A stretch of 8,567 nucleotides of DNA, taken from NCBI GenBank assembly GCA_040758475.1, contig JBFLVN010000161.1, positions 1 through 8,567 of the forward strand, given 5' to 3'. Each line of letters begins with the position of its first letter. Position 1 is the first letter of the stretch. The notes beneath the pieces were generated by a model, which saw nothing but the letters and a program-made list of their open reading frames with translations, was not told where the DNA came from and ran no database searches. Source of the stretch: JBFLVN01 sp040758475 (lineage in GTDB: Bacteria; JAGRBM01). Made by a program: the position numbers and the translations under genes. Below are positions 1 through 5,815 of this stretch, piece after piece.

Positions 1-1
1 G

Positions 2-592
2 GCCGAGGCCCGGATCGACGCCGAGAAAAGAGTTTTCGACAAGAACCCCGCCGCCTATTTGCGATATGGGTCTGGAAGAGAAGGCGGCGCCGAAAAGCGC
101 GGGTGGGAGAGCGGCCTCGACTACGAAAAGAATCTCTTTTCTTCCAACCCCCTCGCTTATCTCCTGCGCGGTCCGGGACAGCCCCCACCCAACGGATACG
201 TCAAATGGCGAAAGAACCGGAACGGGAAGTGGGTTTCGGAGTTCACCCCCGAGGGCGAATCGCCCACGGCCAAGTTCTTCGAGTACCACTGCGGCGGCGG
301 GAAAGAGAAAGCCGAGAAGGAACGCCAAGAGAAACAAGCCGCCCTGGACGCCAAGACGCAGAAGTTTTTTGAGGAGTTGTTTGGGAAGAAGGAGACTGAC
401 TCGCCTTCTCTGCAATCTCCTGCCCCTCCCCCTCTGGGGGAGGGTGCCGCGGAGCGGCGGGAGAGGGCCGATCACACGGATGCTGCCCTCTCCCGGGACT
501 TTGGACTGGGCGCTTCGCGCCCTGATGGAGCCACCCTCTCCCAAGGGGAGAGGGGCACGGATGAGATTTCCTCTAAAGGCCCCGGCCCCTAG
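2..592 (+). CDS. Unrecognised protein, 3' part of gene (5' end outside window)
   Basis: The frame is open from the first bases of the window, so the start is missing. 196 residues are visible and end at TAG. I do not recognise the family. Two imperfect copies of a short motif are visible: residues 7-25, containing KNPAAYLRYG, and residues 41-59, containing SNPLAYLLRG. About 10 of 19 positions are identical between them. After them come a basic, tryptophan-bearing stretch (YVKWRKNRNGKW, about residues 66-77) and a charged Lys/Glu-rich helix-like segment ending near FFEELFGKK. From about residue 140 onward the reading frame runs through a GC-rich palindromic repeat. The Pro/Gly/Arg-rich tail of about 57 residues is therefore probably read-through of an inserted repeat, and the ancestral protein probably ended soon after FGKKE. 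No signal peptide or membrane segment is seen in the visible part. The start at 59 is an internal codon, not a real start. Confidence 0.6.
   Translation, partial: AEARIDAEKRVFDKNPAAYLRYGSGREGGAEKRGWESGLDYEKNLFSSNPLAYLLRGPGQPPPNGYVKWRKNRNGKWVSEFTPEGESPTAKFFEYHCGGGKEKAEKERQEKQAALDAKTQKFFEELFGKKETDSPSLQSPAPPPLGEGAAERRERADHTDAALSRDFGLGASRPDGATLSQGERGTDEISSKGPGP
421..557. repeat. Nested palindromic GC-rich repeat element
   Basis: The element consists of stacked inverted repeats. The left hairpin has 9-bp arms CCCTCCCCC/GGGGGAGGG at 424-432 and 436-444. A small hairpin pairs GCCGC at 446-450 with GCGGC at 454-458. A perfect inner 10-bp inverted repeat joins 459-468 (GGGAGAGGGC) to 485-494. Another hairpin lies at 508-522 (GGGCGC, loop TTC, GCGCCC). 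The right hairpin has 9-bp arms CCCTCTCCC/GGGAGAGGG at 534-542 and 546-554. The left and right hairpin regions are also imperfect reverse complements of each other, running from TGCCCC to GGGGCA. This matches the style of the abundant CCCTCTCCC-type intergenic repeats seen in many GC-rich bacterial genomes. Its copy number in this genome cannot be judged here. It lies in frame within the 3' end of the upstream gene. Confidence 0.75.
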
Positions 593-626
593 CGCCTCCC
601 CGGGGCCTTGCCGGTTCGGTTTTTTT
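576..626 (+). terminator. Candidate terminator after first gene
   Basis: A perfect 10-bp stem pairs AAGGCCCCGG (576-585) with CCGGGGCCTT (600-609) across a 14-nt loop. Seven T residues follow at 620-626. The left arm overlaps the end of the upstream coding region, whose stop is at 590-592. The T-run begins 10 nt after the stem rather than directly after it. It is therefore a weak or atypical intrinsic terminator, or possibly only a hairpin. Confidence 0.35.
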
Positions 627-636
627 ACGGTATGGT
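608..636 (+). promoter_or_regulatory. Putative lexA promoter abutting the start codon
   Basis: TTGCCG at 608-613 and TATGGT at 631-636 are separated by 17 bp. Each matches the sigma-70 consensus at four of six positions. The expected transcription start lies about 7 nt after the -10 box, which falls on the A of the lexA ATG at 643. No Shine-Dalgarno sequence is seen before that ATG, so a leaderless mRNA is possible. No classical SOS box (CTGT-N8-ACAG, GAAC-type or GTTC-N7-GTTC) is recognisable. A direct repeat CGGTT-CGGTT (612-621) plus CGGTA (628-632) lies between the two promoter boxes and could be the operator. That is inference. Confidence 0.42.
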
Positions 637-642
637 CTTTTC

Positions 643-1272
643 ATGGAACCTCTCTCGAAACGGCAAAAGGAAATCCTGGATTACGTCCGGTGGTACATCG
701 ACTCCCACCAGTTCGCCCCGAGCTACCGGGAGATCGCCGATCACTTCGGCCTCTCCTCGGTCGCCACGGTGGCCCAGCACCTGAACGCCCTCGAAACCAA
801 GGGCTACATGGAGAAGGATTGGAACGGCTACCGCTCCATCGCCCTCTCGCGCCGGGGCCAGACCGTGACCCGCAGCGGCAAGGGGCTCGTCGACCTTCCG
901 CTTCTTGGCGACGTGGCGGCTGGAAAACCCATCGATGCGATCGAAAACCCCAAGGAAGTGGGCGTGCCCGAGGACCTCGTGGGCCCCGGGGACCACTTCG
1001 TCCTGCGCGTGCGGGGGGACTCCATGATCGAGGACGCCATTTCGGACGGCGATTTCGTGGTGGTCTCCTCCAAGGAAGACGCCCGCTCGGGGCAGACCGT
1101 CGTTGCCCTGGTGGACGGGGAGAGCGCCACCGTGAAGCGCTACCGCCCCGAGAAGGGCGGCTACGTGCGCCTCGAACCCGCCAACTCCAAGTACAAGCCC
1201 CTGCGCCTCCCCCGCGACCGCGTGCAGATCCGCGGTGTCGTGGTGGGGGTCATGCGGAAGTACAAGAACTGA
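643..1272 (+). CDS. lexA: LexA repressor (SOS regulator, self-cleaving)
   Basis: This 209-residue protein has normal LexA length. The N-terminal winged helix-turn-helix (about residues 1-68) includes SYREIADHFGLSSVATVAQH and HLNALETKGYMEK, the usual LexA DNA-recognition region. A hinge leads to the S24 peptidase-like domain (about 85-209). The self-cleavage site Ala93-Gly94 lies in DVAAGKPI. The catalytic serine is Ser127 in GDSMIEDAI and the catalytic lysine is Lys165 in ATVKRY. By family knowledge it represses DNA-damage genes and inactivates itself when RecA filaments form. The ATG at 643 fits the conserved N-terminus (PLSKRQKEILDYV), with no ribosome binding site in front. It is followed by dinB 130 bp downstream on the same strand, a common SOS target. 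All key residues are intact. Confidence 0.97.
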   Translation: MEPLSKRQKEILDYVRWYIDSHQFAPSYREIADHFGLSSVATVAQHLNALETKGYMEKDWNGYRSIALSRRGQTVTRSGKGLVDLPLLGDVAAGKPIDAIENPKEVGVPEDLVGPGDHFVLRVRGDSMIEDAISDGDFVVVSSKEDARSGQTVVALVDGESATVKRYRPEKGGYVRLEPANSKYKPLRLPRDRVQIRGVVVGVMRKYKN

Positions 1273-1290
1273 CCGGGCTGATCCGTTTCT

Positions 1291-1364
1291 TGTCACCCCG
1301 AGCGTCCGCGAGGGGTCTCTTGGGTTCTGAGTTCAAGAGATTCTTCGCTTCGCTCGGAATGACA
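1291..1364. repeat. Palindromic intergenic repeat between lexA and dinB
   Basis: The ends are 14-bp inverted repeats with two mismatches: TGTCACCCCGAGCG at 1291-1304 and, on the opposite strand, TGTCATTCCGAGCG at 1351-1364. Inside them TCTCTTG (1316-1322) pairs with CAAGAGA (1334-1340). The whole 74 bp can fold into one long hairpin when transcribed. Elements with ends reading TGTCATTCCGAGCG, often next to GAAGCGAAGAATCT, are a well-known intergenic repeat type in many bacterial phyla. They resemble MITE or REP sequences and code for nothing. It fills most of the 130-bp lexA-dinB gap and could weaken or tune transcription from lexA into dinB. Confidence 0.75.
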
Positions 1365-1402
1365 ATCACTGCGGACATTTCAAAGGGGGGATTTTCCACC
1401 CC

Positions 1403-2659
1403 ATGATCGCCCACGTGGACATGGATTCCTTCTACGTCTCCGTGGAGCGGCAGGAGGACCCTTCCCTCGAAGGAAAGCCCGTGGCCGTGGGTGGCACGGG
1501 CCGCCGGGGGGTGGTGGCTTCCGCGAGCTACGAAGCCCGGAATTTCGGCGTCAAATCGGCCATGCCCATCGCCAAGGCCCTGGCCCTTTGCCCCGAGCTG
1601 GTCGTAGTCGAGCCCCACGGAAGCCTCTACAGCGAGCGGTCCCGGGAAGTCTTTCAAATCCTCTCGGAACTCGCCCCCGTGGTGGAGGCCGTTTCCATCG
1701 ACGAAGCCTTTCTCGACCTTTCGGGAACGGAAGGGATTTACGGCCCGCCGCTCGCCGCCGTGGACAAGATCCGCCGGGAGGTTCTCAAACGCACGGGCCT
1801 TTCCTGCTCCATCGGCCTTGCCCGCGTGCGGCACGTGGCCAAGATGGCCTCCCGCATGGCCAAGCCGGCGGGAATCCTCCTGATCCCGGAGGGCTCGGAA
1901 GAAATACTCCTCGCCCCCCTCCCCGTCCGGAAACTCCCGGGCATCGGCCCGGCGGCGGAATTAAAGCTTTTCGGCAAGGGCCTCTACACCCTAGGCGATT
2001 TAGCAAAAACTTCCCCCAAGACCCTTCAAAGGGATTTCGGGAAAATCTCCGAAAGCCTCGTCCTTCGGGCCCGCGGCGAAGGAGACGAAAAACTCTCCCC
2101 CGTGGACGAAGTAAAATCCATCGGGAAGGAAATCACCTTCGACCACGACACGCGGGACATCCAGCGGCTCGAATCCGTTCTCCTCGATCTCTCAGAAAAA
2201 GTGGCTTCACGCCTCCGGTCCCAAGAACTATCCGCCCGCGTGGTGACGCTCCGTCTGCGGGCCTCGGATTTTTCCACCTGGACCAGGCGCCTCACGCTCT
2301 CTTCCGCAACCCAAAACGAGGCCGATTTGTTCGAAGCCGCGCGGAAACTCTTGCGAGAGGAAATGAAAAAACCCGGCCTCCCCTTCCGGCTCCTGGGCGT
2401 CACGGCCTCGGAATTAACCCCGGCAGCGGGCGCTGCTTCCCAGGGCGATCTTTTTTCCGCCCGTCCCAAGCGGCAGGCGAGCCTTGGAAAAGCGCTCGAT
2501 AAAATCCGGGAAAAATACGGCTTCGATTCCCTGCGGCGCGGCGATGCCCTCACGGTCAGCGAACAAGGCGGCGGCGAAGCGGTCACCGGAAAGGGGGCTT
2601 TGCGCTCCTCCCTCCCCGCCGGCTTCAAGGGGGCGCTCCGGGAAGGAAAGAAGCCCTGA
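1403..2659 (+). CDS. dinB: DNA polymerase IV (DinB), Y-family translesion polymerase
   Basis: The protein has 418 residues. It extends primers past damaged or misaligned template without proofreading. The metal-binding catalytic residues are present: Asp6 and Asp8 in HVDMDSFYVSVE, and Asp100-Glu101 in VSIDEAFLDLSG. Tyr11 sits at the steric-gate position that excludes ribonucleotides. Palm and fingers cover about 1-165. The thumb contains the helix-hairpin-helix KLPGIGPAAELKLF (177-190), and the little-finger domain covers about 235-345. QGDLF (347-351) fits the beta-clamp binding pentapeptide and is followed by a conserved-looking segment (ALDKIREKYGFDSLRRGDAL). The last 30 or so residues look unconserved. 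The ATG at 1403 gives the conserved N-terminus; a purine-rich AAAGGGGGG lies 12 nt before it, rather far for a ribosome binding site. SOS control is likely given lexA next door, but no LexA site is recognised in front. Confidence 0.96.
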   Translation: MIAHVDMDSFYVSVERQEDPSLEGKPVAVGGTGRRGVVASASYEARNFGVKSAMPIAKALALCPELVVVEPHGSLYSERSREVFQILSELAPVVEAVSIDEAFLDLSGTEGIYGPPLAAVDKIRREVLKRTGLSCSIGLARVRHVAKMASRMAKPAGILLIPEGSEEILLAPLPVRKLPGIGPAAELKLFGKGLYTLGDLAKTSPKTLQRDFGKISESLVLRARGEGDEKLSPVDEVKSIGKEITFDHDTRDIQRLESVLLDLSEKVASRLRSQELSARVVTLRLRASDFSTWTRRLTLSSATQNEADLFEAARKLLREEMKKPGLPFRLLGVTASELTPAAGAASQGDLFSARPKRQASLGKALDKIREKYGFDSLRRGDALTVSEQGGGEAVTGKGALRSSLPAGFKGALREGKKP

Positions 2660-2733
2660 TGCTTTTCAACCTTTTACATTTGAACCCGCCTTCGGCCTTG
2701 TGGGGGAAGCGCCCGGCGGCCACGATAAGCGCG

Positions 2734-3597
2734 ATGAACCGGCTCAAACCGCCCGTTTTTCTTTTCCTGGCCGCGCTCCTCGTCGCGGGTTGCGAAGGGG
2801 ACAAGTGCGGCACGGCCAGCCTCGAAATGCCCTCCACCGTGACGATCCTGCGGGTGGACAACGAGCAAATCAGCATTCCCGGAAGACTGGTCCCCGCGGG
2901 GGGATTTTCCTCCATCGCGTTCCTCGCCCCCTACCAGCATTCGATCACGGCCCTCGATGGCGTCGGAATCGTCCTGGACGAGGATTTCCAATGCGGCGGT
3001 GTCATCGATCCGCCGGGGTGCGTCGATTCGGTGTTCAATCCCCTGGACGAAGACGGGCAGGATTATCTCGCCTGGAGGTCCTTCGTCGTAGAGGACATGA
3101 ACCAGTCGACGAATTCCACCGACGTAGAAGTGGACTTCGGCCTCTTCTGCCTGGCCAACAGCGCGCTCATCGAAAACAAGACCGTGATCCTCCAAGTGCG
3201 GGACGCGCGGGGGACTTTTACCGTAGGGACTCCGGCCAATGTTTCCTTGGATGATTCAGACGGCGCTCAGGCGGAAGTCGCCGTTACCGTCACGCCGGAT
3301 ACGGACTTTAGCGAGCCCGTGGTGGCCTGCTTCGATTCGGCCGATTTGCCGGCCGGCGTCGAGCCCGTCCAATCCCCCTGGTGCGACGCGCTGTTGGGCG
3401 ACCCCACTTCTTCGACAGATGAAATCGCCGACGTTCCGGGCGCCGATACGGCCGCCACGCTGGTTCTCGAAGTGATGGATCAGGTGATGCTCTCGACCGG
3501 AAGCTACAACGTGGACGTCCTCGCCCGGCCCCTGGGGATTGCGACGGACGAACTCGAAGTGATCGATACATTCACGCTGGACGTCGTAACGCCCTGA
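2734..3597 (+). CDS. Putative lipoprotein of unknown function, cysteine-bearing
   Basis: From the ATG at 2734 the product has 287 residues. It begins with a lipoprotein signal peptide: basic MNRLK, then a hydrophobic core (PPVFLFLAALL), then the lipobox VAGC with Cys20 as the predicted lipidated residue. I do not recognise the mature protein. It is acidic and rich in beta-strand-like alternation (VTVTPDTDFSEPVVACF, ATLVLEVMDQVMLSTGSYNVDVL), as in Ig-like or fibronectin-like extracellular folds. Besides the lipid-bearing cysteine there are six more, at 25, 87, 96, 139, 199 and 217, enough for three disulfides in an oxidising compartment. The frame also has an ATG at 2659 overlapping the dinB stop (ATGA), but that start would bury the signal peptide behind 25 residues. 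No strong ribosome binding site supports either start. It lies 74 bp after dinB and could be partly co-transcribed. Outer-membrane or periplasmic location is inferred. Confidence 0.82.
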   Translation: MNRLKPPVFLFLAALLVAGCEGDKCGTASLEMPSTVTILRVDNEQISIPGRLVPAGGFSSIAFLAPYQHSITALDGVGIVLDEDFQCGGVIDPPGCVDSVFNPLDEDGQDYLAWRSFVVEDMNQSTNSTDVEVDFGLFCLANSALIENKTVILQVRDARGTFTVGTPANVSLDDSDGAQAEVAVTVTPDTDFSEPVVACFDSADLPAGVEPVQSPWCDALLGDPTSSTDEIADVPGADTAATLVLEVMDQVMLSTGSYNVDVLARPLGIATDELEVIDTFTLDVVTP

Positions 3598-3604
3598 CGT
3601 CCGG

Positions 3605-3639
3605 TCTTTCCTCCCTTTCTTCCCGTCTCCTCCTTCTTT
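3605..3639 (+). other. Polypyrimidine tract after the lipoprotein gene
   Basis: 34 of 35 bases are C or T, the only exception being a G at 3625. It follows the lipoprotein stop, in a stretch with no hairpin and T-run oriented for the + strand. A C-rich, G-poor unstructured transcript is what Rho binds, so Rho-dependent termination of the lipoprotein mRNA is a reasonable but unproven reading. Confidence 0.3.
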
Positions 3640-3664
3640 GGTGGACCTTGCTTGCTTAATTGCC

Positions 3665-3692
3665 AAAAAAAACCGCCCTCTTTCGAGGGCGG
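3665..3692 (-). terminator. Intrinsic terminator of dnaK
   Basis: Read on the minus strand, CCGCCCTC (3692-3685) pairs perfectly with GAGGGCGG (3680-3673) over the stable tetraloop GAAA. Eight T residues follow directly (3672-3665). It begins 31 bp after the dnaK stop. There is no T-run on the plus-strand side, so it acts in one direction. It ends the dnaK transcript before any downstream gene, consistent with a monocistronic 3' end. Confidence 0.93.
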
Positions 3693-3723
3693 CCTTGGGA
3701 ACTGGAGATTGCCTGGACGGGCG

Positions 3724-5628
3724 TTAGTTCACGTCCCGGTACTGGGCGTCCACGACGCCGCCCTTCTTCTCTTCCTCGCCGCCGGCCGGGGGGGGAGGAT
3801 TGGCGCCATCGCCGCCGGGGGCGCCAGCCGAGGCCTGCTTGTACATGATCTCGGCCATCTTGTGGGACGCCTGGAGAATGGCCTCCGTCGCCTGCTTCAT
3901 CTGGGCCGCGTCGGCCGATTCGAGGGCCTTCTTGCCGTTCGCGACGGCGGCTTCGATCCCCGAGATCGTGCCCGCATCGAGCTTGTCTTTATATTCGGAG
4001 AGAGTCTTCTCCGTCTGGAAGATGAGCGAGTCGAGCTGGTTCTTGGCCTCGGCCGATTCGCGAATTTTCTTGTCCGCCTCGGCGTTGGCTTCCGCGTCCT
4101 TCACCATCTGCTGGACTTCGTCCTTCGAGAGGCCCGAAGAGGCTTCGATCTTGATGCTCTGCTCCTTGTTCGTCGCCTTGTCCTTGGCCGCCACGTGGAG
4201 GATGCCGTTGGCGTCGATGTCGAAGGTGACCTCGACCTGCGGCATACCGCGTGGGGCCGCAGGAAGGCCGATCAGGTGGAACTTGCCAAGCGTCTTGTTC
4301 CCCGACGCCATCGGCCGCTCGCCCTGGAGGACGTGGATTTCGACCGACGTCTGGTTATCGGACGCGGTCGAGAAAATTTCGCTCTTGCGGGTCGGGATGG
4401 TCGTGTTCCGCGGAATGAGGACCGTCGAAACGCCGCCCAGGGTCTCGATGCCAAGCGAGAGGGGCGTCACATCGAGGAGGAGGAGATCTTTTACTTCACC
4501 CTTCAAGACGCCGCCCTGGATGGCCGCGCCCACGGCGACGACTTCGTCGGGATTGACGCTCTTGTTGGGCTCCTTGCCGAAGAACTTCTTGACCGTCTCG
4601 TGGATGTAGGGGACGCGGATCGAGCCGCCCACCATGACCACTTCGTCGATCTCGGAAGGTTTAAGCCCCGCGTCGGCCAGGCATTTGCGAGTAGGCTCCA
4701 TGCTCCGGTCCACAAGGTCCGCGATCATTTTCTCGAACTGGGCCCGCGTGAGTTTCACGTTCAGGTGCTTGGGCCCCGTGTTGTCGGCCGTGAGGAACGG
4801 GAGGTTGATCTCCGTTTCCACCGTGCTCGACAGCTCGATCTTCGCCTTCTCGGCCGCTTCCTTGAGGCGCTGCATGACCATGGGGTCGCCCGAAACGTCG
4901 ATCCCCGTGTCCTTCTTGAACGTATCGACGAGCCACCGGATGATCCGGTCGTCGAAGTCATCGCCGCCCAAGTGCGTATCGCCGTTCGTGGCCTTCACTT
5001 CGACTACGTTGTCGCCGACTTCCAAAACGGAGATATCGAACGTGCCGCCGCCGAAGTCGTAGATGGCGATGGTCTGGTTCTTCTTCTTGTCGAGGCCGTA
5101 GGCGAGGGCCGCCGCCGTGGGCTCGTTGATGATGCGCTTTACATCGAGCCCGGCGATCCTGCCGGCGTCCTTCGTCGCCTGGCGCTGGGAGTCATTGAAG
5201 TAGGCGGGGACCGTAATGACCGCCTCGGTCACGGGCTCGCCAAGATAATCCTCGGCGGCCTTCTTGAGTTTTTGAAGGACGCGGGCGCTGATTTCCGGGG
5301 GGCTCTGGTTCTTGCCGCCCGCTTCGATCCAGGCGTCCCCGTTTTCGTGGCGGACGACCTTGAAGGGGACCATCTTGGTTTCCTGGGTGACTTCCTCGAA
5401 CTTGCGGCCGATGAAGCGCTTGGCCGAGTAGACCGTATCCCGCGGATTGATGATGGCCTGCCGCCTAGCCGACTGGCCCACGACCACTTCGCCTTCCTTC
5501 GTAAACGCGACGACGGAGGGAGTCGTCCGCGCCCCTTCCTGGTTGGAGATGACTTTGGCCTCCCCGCCTTCCATCACGGCCACGCACGAGTTCGTGGTGC
5601 CCAGGTCGATTCCGATGATCTTTGCCAT
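3724..5628 (-). CDS. dnaK: Chaperone DnaK (Hsp70)
   Basis: This 634-residue ATP-driven cytoplasmic chaperone has full family length (E. coli 638). The nucleotide-binding domain (1 to about 380) shows phosphate-1 IGIDLGTTNS (5-14), Lys70, INEPTAAALAYG (167-178), phosphate-2 YDFGGGTFDIS (190-200) with Thr196, and the adenosine motif VMVGGSIRVP (331-340). The interdomain linker is DLLLLDVTPLS (381-391), then the beta-sandwich substrate domain and the helical lid (from about 500). A Gly/Pro-rich tail ends VVDAQYRDVN, a variant of the usual acidic terminus. The ATG at 5628 is chosen over one 19 codons upstream because it gives the conserved MAKIIGIDLGTTNS start and is preceded by AGGAAGGG 11 nt away. 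Oddity: GGSIRVP has Ile where bacterial DnaK almost always has Thr. No grpE, dnaJ, hrcA or CIRCE element is in view, and the gene diverges from ilvE. Confidence 0.98.
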   Translation of the reverse strand: MAKIIGIDLGTTNSCVAVMEGGEAKVISNQEGARTTPSVVAFTKEGEVVVGQSARRQAIINPRDTVYSAKRFIGRKFEEVTQETKMVPFKVVRHENGDAWIEAGGKNQSPPEISARVLQKLKKAAEDYLGEPVTEAVITVPAYFNDSQRQATKDAGRIAGLDVKRIINEPTAAALAYGLDKKKNQTIAIYDFGGGTFDISVLEVGDNVVEVKATNGDTHLGGDDFDDRIIRWLVDTFKKDTGIDVSGDPMVMQRLKEAAEKAKIELSSTVETEINLPFLTADNTGPKHLNVKLTRAQFEKMIADLVDRSMEPTRKCLADAGLKPSEIDEVVMVGGSIRVPYIHETVKKFFGKEPNKSVNPDEVVAVGAAIQGGVLKGEVKDLLLLDVTPLSLGIETLGGVSTVLIPRNTTIPTRKSEIFSTASDNQTSVEIHVLQGERPMASGNKTLGKFHLIGLPAAPRGMPQVEVTFDIDANGILHVAAKDKATNKEQSIKIEASSGLSKDEVQQMVKDAEANAEADKKIRESAEAKNQLDSLIFQTEKTLSEYKDKLDAGTISGIEAAVANGKKALESADAAQMKQATEAILQASHKMAEIMYKQASAGAPGGDGANPPPPAGGEEEKKGGVVDAQYRDVN

Positions 5629-5691
5629 TTTCCGAAGTTCCCTTCCTGGTGGTTTAAAGCCGAAGCCCCAAAAGCTCCGGCTCACGGCCCT

Positions 5692-5719
5692 AACCTAAGG
5701 CGCAGGGGGCCGGGGTCAA
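5692..5719 (-). promoter_or_regulatory. Possible dnaK promoter
   Basis: On the minus strand, TTGACC (5719-5714) and TAGGTT (5697-5692) are separated by 16 bp. The -35 box is good and the -10 box poor. This would give a leader of about 57 nt carrying the AGGAAGGG ribosome binding site. No CIRCE (GCACTC/GAGTGC) inverted repeat is present. A sigma-32 form (CTTGAA with CCCCAT) is not convincingly present, although CTTGACC resembles its -35 half. Confidence 0.33.
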
Positions 5720-5776
5720 GGCGGAAGGGGGAGAAAGAAAGGGGAAATTCGTGAATTTTTTCAGGGAGTTAGGGGC

Positions 5777-5805
5777 TTGCCGGGCCGGGAGGCCCCCGTT
5801 ACCAT
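5777..5805 (+). promoter_or_regulatory. Putative ilvE promoter close to the start codon
   Basis: TTGCCG at 5777-5782 and TACCAT at 5800-5805 are 17 bp apart. The -35 hexamer and spacing are identical to those before lexA. The predicted start of transcription is near 5812, only about 4 nt before the ATG at 5816, so the mRNA would be nearly leaderless. No strong Shine-Dalgarno is present; GGCGG at 5807-5811 is too close and only partly complementary. Confidence 0.4.
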
Positions 5806-5815
5806 CGGCGGTCCT

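Noticed and set aside
625..1296. 223-codon open frame opposite lexA
   Set aside because: It is His/Gly/Val-rich without motifs, and the other strand has a complete LexA with all catalytic residues.
66..1406. 446-codon plus-strand frame crossing the first gene, both intergenic repeats and lexA
   Set aside because: It overlaps real genes out of frame and runs through non-coding palindromes; the product is Pro/Arg-rich nonsense.
1588..2502. 304-codon frame inside dinB in another frame
   Set aside because: Pro/Arg-rich shadow of the DinB frame with no initiation signal.
2026..2628. 200-codon frame opposite dinB
   Set aside because: Ser/Arg-rich shadow typical of the complement of a GC-rich gene; no domain seen.
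2659..2733. ATG overlapping the dinB stop as start of the lipoprotein gene
   Set aside because: It would put 25 residues before the signal peptide and leave it internal; the ATG at 2734 gives a standard lipoprotein signal.
5629..5685. Upstream ATG giving dnaK 19 extra residues
   Set aside because: The extension is not part of any DnaK. The ATG at 5628 has a ribosome binding site and the conserved start, and the upstream region is leader.
3652..5754. 700-codon open frame on the plus strand opposite dnaK
   Set aside because: Long antisense frames opposite dnaK are a known by-product of its codon use in GC-rich genomes. The product is Arg/Leu/Asp/Val-rich with no domain, while the minus-strand frame is an intact DnaK.
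5745..5758. AAATTC-GT-GAATTT palindrome between dnaK and ilvE
   Set aside because: Arms of only 6 bp in AT-rich sequence, and not placed over either proposed promoter; too weak to call an operator.
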